Assembly (NCBI GenBank): GCA_003600225.1
Contig: QZFT01000036.1
Coordinates: 28,162 to 92,161, forward strand
Direction of reading: 5' to 3'
DNA length: 64,000 bases
Source of the DNA: Pseudonocardiaceae bacterium YIM PH 21723
GTDB lineage: Bacteria > Actinomycetota > Actinomycetes > Mycobacteriales > Pseudonocardiaceae
Under the pieces are notes generated by a model. The model was not told the DNA's origin. It worked only from the letters and a program-made list of their open reading frames with translations, and made no database searches. Positions 8,821 through 18,467 of the stretch are shown one piece after another (within the stretch, counting starts at the first letter, position 1; each line of letters begins with the position of its first letter). Position numbers and translations under genes: made by a program.

Positions 8821-10077
8821 TCAGTTGTCCTCGAGGGCGTCGCGGACCGGGATGAGTTTCGAGGCGGCCTCGCGGACCTCCACGTCCGGATCGGAGTCGG
8901 CCACGATTCCACCGCCCGCGAACAGCCGGGCCGTGTTGTCCCGGATCTCCGCGCAGCGCAGCGCGATGCCGAGCTCGCCGTCGCCGTTGCCGTCGATCCA
9001 GCCGACCGGGCCGGCGTAGCGGCCGCGATCCATGCCTTCCAGCTCCTCGATCACCCGCACCGCGTGCCGGGTCGGGGTGCCGCCGACCGCCGCCGTGGGA
9101 TGTACCGCAGCGGCGAGTTCGATCAGTGACGGTACGTCTGTGTCCCGCAGCTCGCCGACCACGTCGCTGCACAGGTGCAGCACATTGGGCAGCCGCAGCA
9201 CACTCGGGCTCTCCGGGGCGTGCAGTGAATCGCACAGCGGGCGCAGCGAATCGGTGAACGACCGCACCGCGTACCGGTGCTCGCCCTGGTTCTTCGCGGA
9301 CGCCAGCAACCCCGTTGCCAGCTCATCCGCGGACTCGCCGCGCTGTGGCCAGGTGGTGCCGGCCAGCACCCGCGAGGTGACCCGGGTTCCCTTGCGGCGC
9401 AACAACAGTTCCGGGGTGGCGCCGACTAGGCCGTCCACCGCGAACACCCAGCAGCTGGGGTAGCGGTCGGCCAGATTGCGCAGCAGATAACGCTGATCCA
9501 GCGGATGATCCGCGCTCGCGACCAGGTCGTGCGCCAGCACCACCTTGTCCAGCTCGCCCGCCCGCATCCGCTCCACCGCCGTGGCCACCGCGGCGCGGTA
9601 GCCGGTGACCGACAGCTCGCCCGCGGAGTAGGAGATCTGGCCGGGCCGGGAAACCGGCGTGGCCTCGGTGAGCGAACCCGGCGACGGCTCACCGACCTCG
9701 GTCACCCAGCTGACCCCGTCCCGCCTGCCGACGATGTACCTCGGCACCACGCACACGGACCGCCCCGGCTCGTCGGCGAACGCCAGGGAGATGAAGGCGA
9801 CCGGACCGGTACCGGGCACGTCGACCGGGTCGTCCACCCGCATCCGTGCGCACTGATCACTCCACCAGCGGTCGGCCAGCGCGAACCGCTGCGGCCCCGA
9901 GGGCTCGAATCGGCACACCTCGCCCCAGCCGACGATGCCGTCACCCTGGGTGAGCCAGGCAAGTGCCCCGGCCGAGGCCGGAAGCAGCCGCAACAGGTCG
10001 TCCTCGCAGCGCGTCAGCCGCGTGCGTACGGGCAACGTTCCGGCTGTGGTGGTTACTGATCCGGGAACGATGGTCAC
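8821..10077 (-). CDS. menF: Isochorismate synthase MenF
   Basis: A 418-residue chorismate-binding enzyme that converts chorismate to isochorismate, the first step of menaquinone synthesis. The C-terminal half carries the family blocks: ELDKVVLAHDL with the catalytic-base lysine, HPTAAVGGTPT, the EELEGMDRGRYAGPVGW segment, and GELGIALRCAEI near the metal-binding glutamates. The first 150 residues are variable, as in other members. An EntC/DhbC role for a siderophore is formally possible, but the men neighbourhood favours MenF. It is transcribed away from the DUF3592-like gene. A TACTCT element about nine bases before the ATG suggests a leaderless or short-leader transcript. Confidence 0.9.
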   Translation of the reverse strand: MTIVPGSVTTTAGTLPVRTRLTRCEDDLLRLLPASAGALAWLTQGDGIVGWGEVCRFEPSGPQRFALADRWWSDQCARMRVDDPVDVPGTGPVAFISLAFADEPGRSVCVVPRYIVGRRDGVSWVTEVGEPSPGSLTEATPVSRPGQISYSAGELSVTGYRAAVATAVERMRAGELDKVVLAHDLVASADHPLDQRYLLRNLADRYPSCWVFAVDGLVGATPELLLRRKGTRVTSRVLAGTTWPQRGESADELATGLLASAKNQGEHRYAVRSFTDSLRPLCDSLHAPESPSVLRLPNVLHLCSDVVGELRDTDVPSLIELAAAVHPTAAVGGTPTRHAVRVIEELEGMDRGRYAGPVGWIDGNGDGELGIALRCAEIRDNTARLFAGGGIVADSDPDVEVREAASKLIPVRDALEDN

Positions 10078-10187
10078 TCAACGAGAGTAGGACGAATCGC
10101 CACCCGGTGTCCGGATGGGCCGGAGAAGGGTGCTCTTCGGCACATTGGCTTGCGGCACTCGGCGGTTCTCTAGACTCAGGCGCTGTG

Positions 10188-10670
10188 ATGCTCACAGTGA
10201 CCGATGCCCGCGCCGTCGTGCTGGACTACCTGACCCGGGGCTGGGCCTGGCTGGTCCGCAACGTCATCCCGGTGCTGATCAGTCTCGGCGTGCTGATCAC
10301 CGTGATGGGCGGGCTGCTGGTGGTGGGGGCGGCCACCAATGACTACGCGATCAACCGGCACCAGGGCCGCGCGGTGGCCGAGGTGCTCGCCGTGGACTGG
10401 CGCCGCACCGTAATCCGGTTCAGCACCCCGGAGGGGGAGGTGAAGACCCCGCCATTCGGCGCGCTTTACCCCAGTGACGTGCAGAAAGGCCAGCTGATCT
10501 GGGTCGAGTACGACACCCGCAACCCGGATCTGGTGCGCATCGCCGGCCGGGACTGGCGGCTGTCGCTACTCCCGGTGGCCGAACTGCTCGCCGCCACCTG
10601 GACGGTGGTGCTCGGGCTGATCTGGTGGCTGCGCCGCCGTCGCTCATCAGGCGTTTCAGCTCCCGTGTGA
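10188..10670 (+). CDS. DUF3592-like membrane protein
   Basis: A 160-residue protein with an N-terminal membrane helix (about 22-48), an extracytoplasmic beta-rich middle ([21 protein letters not shown], then [17 protein letters not shown]) and a second helix near the C-terminus ending in a RRRRSS stop-transfer. This layout matches DUF3592-type proteins of actinobacteria, whose function is unknown. GTG at 10185 and ATG at 10188 are adjacent starts. A TAGACT -10-like element ends about nine bases before the GTG, and there is no ribosome site, so a leaderless mRNA is likely. Confidence 0.75.
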   Translation: MLTVTDARAVVLDYLTRGWAWLVRNVIPVLISLGVLITVMGGLLVVGAATNDYAINRHQGRAVAEVLAVDWRRTVIRFSTPEGEVKTPPFGALYPSDVQKGQLIWVEYDTRNPDLVRIAGRDWRLSLLPVAELLAATWTVVLGLIWWLRRRRSSGVSAPV

Positions 10671-10734
10671 CACTTCTGTTCAAAAACTGCGCTCATGTGT
10701 AACACTGGTCTGGCAGACCGGTGGAGGTTTACTC

Positions 10735-11670
10735 ATGTCCGAGCAGGAGGCGCGCTTTCTCGCCACAGTGCAGGCGGAACAGCGCATCGAACCGCGTGAC
10801 TGGATGCCCGACGGCTATCGGGCGACGCTGATCCGGCAGATCGCGCAGCACGCGCACTCGGAGATCATCGGCATGCAGCCGGAAGGTGAGTGGATCGCCA
10901 AGGCGCCCTCCCTGCGGCGCAAGGCGATCCTGCTGGCGAAGGTGCAGGACGAGGCGGGACACGGGCTGTACCTGTACGCCGCCACCGAGACCCTCGGCGT
11001 CGACCGTGCCGAGCTCACCGAGAAGCTGATCTCCGGGCGGCAGAAGTACTCCTCGATCTTCAACTACCCGACGCTGAGCTACGCGGACGTCGGCGTGATC
11101 GGCTGGCTGGTGGACGGCGCGGCGATCTGCAACCAGGTTCCGCTGTGCCGCACCTCGTACGGCCCGTATGCCAGGGCGATGGTGCGGGTGTGCAAGGAGG
11201 AGTCCTTCCACCAGCGGCAGGGCTACGAGCTGTTGATGACCATGATGCGTGGCACCCAGGCGCAGCGGGACATGGTGCAGGACGCGGTGAATCGCTGGTG
11301 GTGGCCGTCGCTGATGATGTTCGGCCCGCCGGATTCCGCCTCGTCGAACACCGAGCAGTCGATGGTCTGGCGCATCAAGCGGCACACCAACGACGAGCTG
11401 CGACAGAAGTACGTGGACATGAGCGTCCCGCAGGCCAAGGCGCTGGGCGTGACCTTCCCGGATCCGGAGCTGCGCTGGAACGACGAGCGCGGGCAGCACG
11501 ACTTCGGCCAGCCGGACTGGGACGACTTCTGGCGGGTGGTCAAGGGTGGTGGTCCGTGCAACGAGCAGCGGATCGCGCATCGCAAGGCGGCTCATGAGGA
11601 CGGTGCCTGGGTCCGGGAAGCGGCCCAGGCGTACGCGGAGAAGCGGAATCGTCAGGCGGGTGCGGCATGA
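10735..11670 (+). CDS. paaA: 1,2-phenylacetyl-CoA epoxidase, catalytic subunit PaaA
   Basis: A 311-residue ferritin-like di-iron oxygenase subunit that epoxidises the ring of phenylacetyl-CoA. The carboxylate/histidine ligands appear in QDEAGHGLY and later in [10 protein letters not shown], the two ExxH pairs of the di-iron site. The length is normal. A good ribosome site (GGAGG) precedes the ATG. It is the first gene of paaABCDE, whose junctions overlap or abut. In the upstream 60 bases TGTGACAC and GTGTAACAC form a spaced inverted repeat that could be an operator; no paa regulator gene is nearby. Confidence 0.96.
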   Translation: MSEQEARFLATVQAEQRIEPRDWMPDGYRATLIRQIAQHAHSEIIGMQPEGEWIAKAPSLRRKAILLAKVQDEAGHGLYLYAATETLGVDRAELTEKLISGRQKYSSIFNYPTLSYADVGVIGWLVDGAAICNQVPLCRTSYGPYARAMVRVCKEESFHQRQGYELLMTMMRGTQAQRDMVQDAVNRWWWPSLMMFGPPDSASSNTEQSMVWRIKRHTNDELRQKYVDMSVPQAKALGVTFPDPELRWNDERGQHDFGQPDWDDFWRVVKGGGPCNEQRIAHRKAAHEDGAWVREAAQAYAEKRNRQAGAA

Positions 11671-11945
11671 ACGACCCATTGTGGGAGGTCTTCGTCCGGG
11701 GCAAGCGCGGCCTGAACCACGTGCATGTCGGCTCGCTGCACGCGCCGGACGCCGACATGGCGGTGCGGAACGCCCGCGACCTGTACACCCGGCGGAACGA
11801 GGGTGTGAGCATCTGGGTGGTGCCCGCGTCGGCGATCACCGCCTCCAGCCCGGATGAGAAGGACCCGTTCTTCGCGCCCAGCGGGGACAAGGTCTACCGG
11901 CATCCGACGTTCTACGACATCCCGGACACGGTGCCGCACCTATGA
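11667..11945 (+). CDS. paaB: 1,2-phenylacetyl-CoA epoxidase subunit PaaB
   Basis: A 92-residue small subunit needed to build the active PaaABCE complex. It starts with an ATGA overlap on paaA and ends in the same way on paaC, so the three are translationally coupled. Family features are the opening [20 protein letters not shown], the segment [15 protein letters not shown] and the ending [14 protein letters not shown]. Confidence 0.95.
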   Translation: MNDPLWEVFVRGKRGLNHVHVGSLHAPDADMAVRNARDLYTRRNEGVSIWVVPASAITASSPDEKDPFFAPSGDKVYRHPTFYDIPDTVPHL

Positions 11946-12835
11946 ACGACAGCGTCTACGACGGATTGAGCGAAGAGCACGCGGACGACGCGCGCTGGGC
12001 CTACGGCACCGGTTTCCACGACGAACTGTCCGGTGTGGACCGGGACATTCCGTCCGGAGTGGACGGTGCGGATCTGGGTCTGTACTGCCAGATGCTCGGC
12101 GATGACGCCCTGGTGCTGGCCCAGCGGCTGGCCGAATGGTGTTCGCGCGCACCGGAACTGGAAGAGGATGTCGCCCTCGCGAACATCGGCCTCGACCTGC
12201 TCGGGCAGGCGCGTCTGCTGCTGACCAGGGCGGGCGAGGTGGACGGAACCGGCCGCAGCGAGGACGACTTCGCCTATCTGCGACCGGCGGACCAGTTCCG
12301 CAACCTGCTCCTGGTCGAGCTCGACTGCGGTCCCGGTCCCGGCGGGGATTTCGCCGTCACCATGGCCCGGCTGCTGGTGTTCAGCAGCTTCCGGCTGTCG
12401 TTGCTGTACCGGTTGCAGTCCACTGTGGATCCGGTGATCGCGGCGGTGGCGGCCAAGGGGGTCAAGGAGCTGGCCTACCACCGGGATCACGCGGCGCAGT
12501 GGGTGCTGCGGCTCGGCGACGGCACGGCGGAGTCGCACCGGCGCATGCAGGCGGCGGTGGACCGGATCTGGCCCTACCTGGACGAGCTCTACGCCCCGCA
12601 CCCGGTCGTCGCCCGGCTGATCGAGGTCGATGCGGCCGTCGATCCCGCCGATGTGCGGGCCGAGGTCGAGGACACGCTGCACCGGGTACTGCGGGCCGCC
12701 ACGCTCTCGATTCCGTCCCCGCACCGGGAATCCGGCGAACTGAGCGGCCGGGACGGCCGGCACACGCCGGAACTGGCGGAGGTGTTGGGCACCATGCAGG
12801 AGCTGGCCAGGTCACTGCCCGGGGCGGTGTGGTGA
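11942..12835 (+). CDS. paaC: 1,2-phenylacetyl-CoA epoxidase, structural subunit PaaC
   Basis: A 297-residue ferritin-like protein that pairs with PaaA to form the core of the epoxidase. Helical segments DDALVLAQRLAEWCSRAPELE, IGLDLLGQARLLL and VKELAYHRDHAAQWVLRLGDG are characteristic. An N-terminal extension of about 45 residues (rich in Asp) precedes the conserved region, which makes it longer than the E. coli protein; an internal start is possible. It overlaps paaB by four bases and paaD by one base. Confidence 0.94.
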   Translation: MNDSVYDGLSEEHADDARWAYGTGFHDELSGVDRDIPSGVDGADLGLYCQMLGDDALVLAQRLAEWCSRAPELEEDVALANIGLDLLGQARLLLTRAGEVDGTGRSEDDFAYLRPADQFRNLLLVELDCGPGPGGDFAVTMARLLVFSSFRLSLLYRLQSTVDPVIAAVAAKGVKELAYHRDHAAQWVLRLGDGTAESHRRMQAAVDRIWPYLDELYAPHPVVARLIEVDAAVDPADVRAEVEDTLHRVLRAATLSIPSPHRESGELSGRDGRHTPELAEVLGTMQELARSLPGAVW

Positions 12836-13326
12836 TGGGGGCCAGGGAGATCGCCGAGCAGGTCCTGGATCCGGAGTTGCCGGTGCTGACGCTGGCCGAA
12901 CTGGGTGTGCTGCGCGATGTCCACGTGGAGCCGGACGGTTCGGTGCTGGTGACCATCACGCCCACCTACTCCGGCTGCCCCGCGGTGGACGTGATGCGGG
13001 CCCAGTTGCGCAATCGGTTGCAGGACGCGGGATACGCGCAGGTCAACGTGCGCAGCGTGTTGTCGCCGGCCTGGACGACCGACTGGATCACCGACGAGGG
13101 CAGGCGCAAACTGGCCACTGCCGGGATCGCGCCGCCGAACCGGGTGGGCCCACGGGTGGCGGGACCCATTCCGCTGAACCTGGAACCGCCGTCCGCCACG
13201 GTGCCCTGCCCACGATGCGGTTCGCGCAACACCGAGCTGTTGTCCCGATTCGGGGCGACCGCCTGCAAGGCGTTGTACCGGTGCCACGGCTGCGCCGAGC
13301 CCTTCGAGCACTTCAAGGAGTTGTGA
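12835..13326 (+). CDS. paaD: Phenylacetate pathway Fe-S assembly protein PaaD
   Basis: A 163-residue protein with an N-terminal MIP18/DUF59 domain (REIAEQVLDPELPVLTLAELG, then TPTYSGCPAVD) and a C-terminal zinc-finger-like region with two CxxC motifs (CPRCGS and CHGC). PaaD is thought to mature the iron-sulphur centre of PaaE or the di-iron centre. The ATG at 12835 overlaps the paaC stop by one base (TGATG), and I take it as the start; the stop abuts paaE. Confidence 0.93.
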   Translation: MGAREIAEQVLDPELPVLTLAELGVLRDVHVEPDGSVLVTITPTYSGCPAVDVMRAQLRNRLQDAGYAQVNVRSVLSPAWTTDWITDEGRRKLATAGIAPPNRVGPRVAGPIPLNLEPPSATVPCPRCGSRNTELLSRFGATACKALYRCHGCAEPFEHFKEL

Positions 13327-14397
13327 ATGGCCGCGCCGATGATCACGCCGATTCGCCGCGCGGTCTTCCACGCCCTGACCGTGTCCCATGTGGACAGACT
13401 GTGTGACGACGCGGTGGCGATCACCTTCGCCGTGCCCGCCGACCTGACGGCCGACTTCGCCTTCCGCGCCGGGCAGTACCTGACGCTGCGGCACGGTGAG
13501 GAACGCCGGTCCTACTCGATCTGCGCGCCGGAGGGCGCCGCGCCACGCATCGGTGTGCGCCGGGTGGACGGCGGCCTGTTCTCCAGCTGGCTGGTCGACG
13601 AGGTGCAGCCGGGCGATGTACTCGATGTGCAGCCGCCGCAGGGCACGTTCACCCCGGAGCCCGGGCTGCCCGAGTACCACGCGTTCATCGCGGCGGGCAG
13701 CGGTATCACCCCGGTTCTGTCCATTGTGGCCACCGTGCTGGCGGCTCATCCGGACGCCCGCGCCACGTTGATCTACGGCAACCGGCGCACGGACACGGTG
13801 ATGTTCGCCGATGATCTGGCCGATCTGAAGGACCGCTATCCGGACCGGTTCCAGCTGATTCACGTGCTGAGCCGGGAGATGCGGGACGTCGAACTGTTCT
13901 CCGGCAGGCTGGACGCGGACCGGCTGCACCGGTTGCTGTCCTCCGTGGTGCCGTCGGACGCGGTGCACCACTGGTGGCTGTGCGGCCCGTTCGGCCTCAT
14001 CCAGTCGACCGGTGAGGTCCTAGCAGCCCGCGCGGTGACGTCTGTCCACAGGGAACTGTTCTATGTGGACGAACCGCCACCGGAGCTGCGCCACGAGGAC
14101 GAGGTCCTGGTGGACGGCGCCTCCAGTGAGGTCACGGTGGTCCTCGACGGCCGGTCCACCACCATGACCCTGCCCCGCGATGCCCCGGTGCTCGACTCGG
14201 CCCAGCGGGTCCGCGGCGACCTCCCCTTCGCCTGCAAGGGCGGCGTCTGCGGCACCTGCCGGGCCCTCGTCTGTGACGGCTCGACCCGGATGCGACGTAA
14301 TTACGCCCTGGAATCCCACGAAGTCGAGGCCGGATTCGTCCTCACCTGCCAGGCCCTCCCCACCTCCGACAAGGTGACCATCGACTTCGACGCGTAA
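13327..14397 (+). CDS. paaE: 1,2-phenylacetyl-CoA epoxidase reductase PaaE
   Basis: A 356-residue flavin/iron-sulphur reductase that passes electrons from NAD(P)H to PaaA. The FAD domain has RSYSIC and FSSWLVDE, the NAD-binding domain AAGSGITPVLSI, and the C-terminal plant-type 2Fe-2S domain CKGGVCGTC...C with a further Cys in LTCQALP. The length agrees with the family. It is the last gene of paaABCDE. No ring-opening or beta-oxidation genes (paaZ, paaG, paaK and so on) follow, so the rest of the pathway must be elsewhere. Confidence 0.95.
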   Translation: MAAPMITPIRRAVFHALTVSHVDRLCDDAVAITFAVPADLTADFAFRAGQYLTLRHGEERRSYSICAPEGAAPRIGVRRVDGGLFSSWLVDEVQPGDVLDVQPPQGTFTPEPGLPEYHAFIAAGSGITPVLSIVATVLAAHPDARATLIYGNRRTDTVMFADDLADLKDRYPDRFQLIHVLSREMRDVELFSGRLDADRLHRLLSSVVPSDAVHHWWLCGPFGLIQSTGEVLAARAVTSVHRELFYVDEPPPELRHEDEVLVDGASSEVTVVLDGRSTTMTLPRDAPVLDSAQRVRGDLPFACKGGVCGTCRALVCDGSTRMRRNYALESHEVEAGFVLTCQALPTSDKVTIDFDA

Positions 14398-14401
14398 CCA
14401 G

Positions 14402-14429
14402 CTGTCCACAGTCTGCCCAGTTATCCACA
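14402..14429. other. Paired DnaA-box-like motif, copy 2
   Basis: CTGTCCACA, ten bases, then TTATCCACA, just after paaE. The start-to-start spacing of 19 bases matches the other three pairs. Confidence 0.45.
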
Positions 14430-14595
14430 GATCCCCATTTCCCCAGCTCAACGCTGCCCTGTGGTGGCTAGTTTCGAAGAGGGTGGTCTGCCCCCGGATG
14501 GGGCGGGGACTGTCCGGGGGACAGTCATATGAGTCGAGTGGTGACTTTGGGGAGTCGATTGAATACCCTGGGTGATGTTGTGTGACTATGCATGA

Positions 14596-15123
14596 ATGCA
14601 ATTCCATGCGTTCGCAGATGAGTCGCGGCGGGGCGGCACATACCTGATGGCTGCGGCCAAGATTCCCGTTCGTTCCCTTGCGGACGTGCGTGTGGCTCTG
14701 CGGGCACTGACCAAGTCAGGGCAGCGATGCGTGCACATGAAGACCGAGGGTGACTCGCGTCGGCGAGCGATCCTGTCCGAGTTGAACGGGCTCGGACTGA
14801 CCGCATCAGTGTGGTTGTGCAGGCATGGCAAGGACGAGGTCGCGCGGCAGGCGTGTCTTGAAGGTCTCGTCCCCGGCATGCTCGACGCCGGGGTCGTCCG
14901 ATTGGTCCTCGAAAGTGACGAGACCAAGGATCGCCAAGACCGGAAGGCGATATCCAGCCTGTTGAGGAAGGCCGGCCGACCGATGTTCTTCGAGCACCTT
15001 AGGTCCTACGAGGACCCTGCCCTGTGGGTGAGCGATGCCATTGCGTGGGCATTCGGTGCCGGTGGAGATTGGCGGCGCAGGGTGGCGGCCATGATCGAGC
15101 AAGTTCAGGAAATGGAGCCCTAG
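14596..15123 (+). CDS. DUF3800-like hypothetical protein
   Basis: A 175-residue protein opening with FHAFADESRRGGTYLMAAAKI. The early FxDES motif followed by a beta strand resembles DUF3800 proteins, which have a predicted RNase H-like fold and often sit in mobile or defence contexts. A second acidic cluster (LESDETKDRQDRK) lies near the middle and could complete an active site (inference). Its base composition and codons are a little less GC-biased than its neighbours. No ribosome site precedes the ATG; a second ATG in another frame starts at 14592. It stands alone between two hairpin-bearing gaps, so it may have been acquired. Confidence 0.7.
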   Translation: MQFHAFADESRRGGTYLMAAAKIPVRSLADVRVALRALTKSGQRCVHMKTEGDSRRRAILSELNGLGLTASVWLCRHGKDEVARQACLEGLVPGMLDAGVVRLVLESDETKDRQDRKAISSLLRKAGRPMFFEHLRSYEDPALWVSDAIAWAFGAGGDWRRRVAAMIEQVQEMEP

Positions 15124-15132
15124 ACAGCGCAA

Positions 15133-15169
15133 AGCCCGGCAACCGACCGTCCGGACGATTAACCGGGCT
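15133..15169 (+). terminator. Hairpin after DUF3800-like gene
   Basis: AGCCCGG pairs with CCGGGCT around a long loop that contains a smaller GTCCGGAC palindrome. It begins ten bases after the stop. The rest of the gap to 15370 shows nothing else that I can support. Confidence 0.55.
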
Positions 15170-15370
15170 CACTTTCGCCTCCTACTGGAAGCGACACCCG
15201 AAGGCTAGCAGCCGGTCCGAGCCAGTGGCCAGCGGATTAACCCTTCTGAGAGCTGCACCCCGGCCACCCAATGACGGGCGCAAGATCGCCCCCCCTTAGC
15301 GGTTGTCGGTTCACCCGCCCCGTTGGGACGCTCGTCCGGACCAAGGTCCACATCCCGGCAAGGGGGACGA

Positions 15371-16183
15371 ATGACCGAGATAACGTCCGCGAAGATCGGC
15401 GAGTTCTACGACTCCACCGACTCGGCGTTCGGCACGCTGTTCGACGGGTGCATCCACTCCGGTTACTTCGCCGACGGCGCGGGCACGCTGACCGAGGCGC
15501 AGGACCGGCTGACCGAGCAGGTGTTGCGGGCCGCGCGGCTCACCGCCGGGTCGGCGGTGCTGGACGCGGGCTGCGGTCACGGCAGGCCCGCCGTGCAGGC
15601 GGCGGTCGGTCACGGCGCCCTGGTCACCGGTGTCACGCTCAGCGCGGCGCAGCAGCGGACCGCCACCGAGGCGGCCGAGCACGCCGGGGTCGGCGACAAG
15701 GTGCGCATCCTGGTCGGGGACATGACCGATCTGCCGTTCCCGGATGGTCACTTCGACGCCGTCTTCGCCATCGAGTCGATCCAGCACGTGCCCGACCAGG
15801 CGGCGGCGTTCCGCGAGCTGGCCAGGGTGCTGCGGCCGGGCGGCAGGCTGGTGGCCGCCGACTACGTGTCCATCCGGCCGGAGACCGAGGAGGAGGCGGG
15901 TACCGCGGCCGCCGTGCTGCAGCTCGCCCCCTTGCGCAGTGCGCAGCAGTGGCAGCAGGCGGCCATCGACGCCGGGCTGACCGAGGTGCGCGGCACCGAC
16001 CTGACATCCGCCATCCGGCCATCCGCCGCGGCGTTCAGTGCCGAGGTGCGGAGCAGGCATGACGTGCTGGTGGCCGCCGTCGGTGAGCAGACCACCGACA
16101 TGCTCGGCCAGGCCGTCGCGTTGTACAACCGCAGGATGGTCGCCGACCAGGGCTACCTGCTGCTGGAAGCCCGGCGGCCCTAA
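15371..16183 (+). CDS. SAM-dependent class I methyltransferase
   Basis: A 270-residue methyltransferase. The ATG at 15371 follows AAGGGGGACGA. SAM-binding motif I is VLDAGCGHGRP, the acidic strand-2 region is LVTGVTLS, motif II is VFAIESIQHVPD and motif III is LRPGGRLVAADY. The layout resembles small-molecule C/O-methyltransferases such as the geranyl diphosphate methyltransferase or RebM types. No natural-product genes are next to it, so the substrate is unknown. It is convergent with the inositol-phosphatase-like gene, with a four-base overlap at the stops. Confidence 0.85.
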   Translation: MTEITSAKIGEFYDSTDSAFGTLFDGCIHSGYFADGAGTLTEAQDRLTEQVLRAARLTAGSAVLDAGCGHGRPAVQAAVGHGALVTGVTLSAAQQRTATEAAEHAGVGDKVRILVGDMTDLPFPDGHFDAVFAIESIQHVPDQAAAFRELARVLRPGGRLVAADYVSIRPETEEEAGTAAAVLQLAPLRSAQQWQQAAIDAGLTEVRGTDLTSAIRPSAAAFSAEVRSRHDVLVAAVGEQTTDMLGQAVALYNRRMVADQGYLLLEARRP

Positions 16184-17019
16184 CCCTGCGGCGAGCCACA
16201 GGCCCGCCACCACGCCAGCACGTCGGCGGCCGCGGCCGGCGAGGCCACCAGCAGCCCGTCGGCCGGCATCGCCTCCGGTTCACCCAGCCGGTTCAGCACG
16301 ACCGCGCCCGATTCCAGGGCCAGTGCCAGGGCGCCCGCGACGTCCCATTCGTCGTAGGAGTCCAGCACCGTGGCCGCCGCGTGTCCCAAGGCCACCTGGG
16401 TGATCGCCAGGGCGGCCGAGCCGAGGATCCGGATGCCCGCGTGACCTGCGACGGCGCGGGCCATGAAGTCCGCCAGGCCGGTCCACGGGCCGTGCCTGCC
16501 GATCTCCGTGCACACTATGCCGCCGGTCACGGTGTCGCAGGCGGACAGCTGCACCGGGGTGCCGTTGGCCCGCATACCCCGGCCCCGCGCCGCCGCGTAG
16601 ATCTGTCCCCGATGCGGGTCGGCCACCACGCCCACCACCGGCCCGAACCGGTCGACGAGAGCCAGCGAATAACCGCACCACGGCATGCCCGCCACGTAGT
16701 TCGCGGTGCCGTCCACCGGGTCCACCACCCAGCGGAAGGGCGCCTGCCCCGCCTGTGGATCCGCGCCGAATTCCTCACCTACCACTGGCATACCCGGGAA
16801 CTCACCCGCCAGGATTCGACGGGTGTGGCGTTCCAGAGTGCGATCCGTATCGGTGACCCAGTCGAAGGGAGAGTCCTTGATGTCCGGGCTCGCGCCCCTA
16901 CCCGACGTCTCCGCGATCAAGTCAGCGGCGTCGTTCGCCAGTCGCCCGGCGACTTCGAGAGCCCGCGAAACCAGCGCCGGATCGACCGGCTGGACTGGGC
17001 GCGACGACAGGATGGTCAC
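16180..17019 (-). CDS. Inositol monophosphatase family protein
   Basis: A 279-residue Mg-dependent phosphatase of the IMPase/FIG family. The metal-binding motifs are VGEEF, WVVDPVDGTANY and EWDVAGALALALESGA. The GTG at 17019 is chosen because the product then starts just before the conserved helix DPALVSRALEVAGRLAND; longer upstream starts add a segment with no resemblance. A divergent mannosyltransferase-type gene lies about 200 bases away, so a role in inositol-phosphate or PIM-related metabolism is plausible, but histidinol-phosphatase or 3'-phosphoadenosine phosphatase activity cannot be excluded. Confidence 0.85.
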   Translation of the reverse strand: MTILSSRPVQPVDPALVSRALEVAGRLANDAADLIAETSGRGASPDIKDSPFDWVTDTDRTLERHTRRILAGEFPGMPVVGEEFGADPQAGQAPFRWVVDPVDGTANYVAGMPWCGYSLALVDRFGPVVGVVADPHRGQIYAAARGRGMRANGTPVQLSACDTVTGGIVCTEIGRHGPWTGLADFMARAVAGHAGIRILGSAALAITQVALGHAAATVLDSYDEWDVAGALALALESGAVVLNRLGEPEAMPADGLLVASPAAAADVLAWWRACGSPQG

Positions 17020-17223
17020 GCCAACCAAGGTTGACGAAGTACGGTGTCCTTGATGCGAAGTCGAGATGACGTGCCGGATATCTCCGGGACACAAGACGCC
17101 GCTACCGGCGGTGACGCTTCCGCATGCGGCCACGCCGTCCCCCACAAGGAGTTCGGCAACAGTTCGGCCTCACGTCACGCACCTGTCGACTCGAATGTCG
17201 CAAGTGCGGGGAACGTTAGACCT

Positions 17224-18354
17224 GTGCGCGTAGCTATCGTCTCCGAGAGCTTTTTGCCGCAGGTCAACGGGGTTACGAACTCCGTTCTCCGGGTGCTGGA
17301 GCACCTTCGCCGATCGGGTCATGAGGCGATGGTCGTCGCCCCCGGCCCGGGCCCGACCGACTACGAAGGCACCCCGGTCGTTCGCCTTCCGTCGCTCGAT
17401 CTGCCGGTGGTGAACTCGCTGCCGATCGGTGTTCCGACACGGAAAGTGCTCACCGCCCTCTCCAACTTCAAGCCCGATGTCGTGCACCTGGCGTCGCCGT
17501 TCCTGGTCGGCGCCCGCGGTATGCACGCGGCCCGCAAGCTCGGTATCCCCACCGTCGCCGTCTATCAGACCGATGTCGCCGGATTCGCCGACTCGTATGG
17601 TCTCGGGCTGACCGCCCGCGCCGCCTGGGCGTGGACCAAGCGGCTGCACACGCAGGCCGACCGCACCCTCGCCCCCTCCACCTGGGCCGTGGAGGCCCTG
17701 GAGCAGCGCGGGGTGCCCCGGGTGCACCGCTGGGGCCGCGGGGTCGACACCACTCGCTTCACGCCCAACCGGCGGGATGACGCCTTGCGCGCCAAACTGG
17801 CTCCCAACGGTGAGCTGCTGGTCGGCTTCGTCGGCCGGCTGGCACCCGAGAAGTACGCGATGCGGCTCGCCGCGCTGGCCGATGTGCCCGGCGTGCGGGT
17901 GGTCGTCGTGGGCGACGGCCCGGACATGCCGAAGCTGAAGGCGGCGATGCCGAACGCGGCGTTCCTCGGTTTCCTCGGCGGCAACGAGCTGGCCACCGCC
18001 TACGCGAGCCTGGACGTGTTCGTGCACACCGGCCCGTACGAGACCTTCTGCCAGGCCGTCCAAGAGGCACTGGCCTCCGGTGTGCCCTCGCTGGCGCCGG
18101 ACGCCGGCGGCCCCCGGGACCTGGTCCTGCCCGGCCGTACCGGTTACCTGCTGCCGCCGTGGGACGAGGACGCGCACGCCACCGCGCTGCGTGAGGCCGT
18201 CGAGACGCTGCGCGATCCCGCGTTGCGTGCCCGTTTCGGACAGGAGGCCAGGCGCAGTGTGCTGCGTCGCACCTGGCCCGCCATCTGTGACGAGCTGCTC
18301 GGGCACTACGCGGAGGTCACCGGCCTGCCGCTGAAGCGGGCTCAGGCCGCCTGA
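17224..18354 (+). CDS. mgtA: GDP-mannose-dependent alpha-mannosyltransferase (MgtA-like)
   Basis: A 376-residue GT4 glycosyltransferase. The GTG at 17224 gives [20 protein letters not shown], the characteristic start of the mycobacterial MgtA/PimB (Rv0557) family, which makes mannosylated glycolipids. Donor-site blocks [20 protein letters not shown] and [17 protein letters not shown] are present, including the E-x7-E-like stretch. The neighbouring menG fits the mycobacterial gene order mgtA-menG. In-frame starts up to 180 bases upstream encode low-complexity sequence and are rejected. The symbol rests on family resemblance and context. Confidence 0.82.
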   Translation: MRVAIVSESFLPQVNGVTNSVLRVLEHLRRSGHEAMVVAPGPGPTDYEGTPVVRLPSLDLPVVNSLPIGVPTRKVLTALSNFKPDVVHLASPFLVGARGMHAARKLGIPTVAVYQTDVAGFADSYGLGLTARAAWAWTKRLHTQADRTLAPSTWAVEALEQRGVPRVHRWGRGVDTTRFTPNRRDDALRAKLAPNGELLVGFVGRLAPEKYAMRLAALADVPGVRVVVVGDGPDMPKLKAAMPNAAFLGFLGGNELATAYASLDVFVHTGPYETFCQAVQEALASGVPSLAPDAGGPRDLVLPGRTGYLLPPWDEDAHATALREAVETLRDPALRARFGQEARRSVLRRTWPAICDELLGHYAEVTGLPLKRAQAA

Positions 18355-18467
18355 CACACCCGTGGTTATGAGGTACGCGACGCACTGCCAACCGGTCAGA
18401 GCTTCGGACGTCTAAGCTTCCGTCAGGCTTTGACCAGGCAGGTCGCGAGGAGGCTGGGCTCACCACG

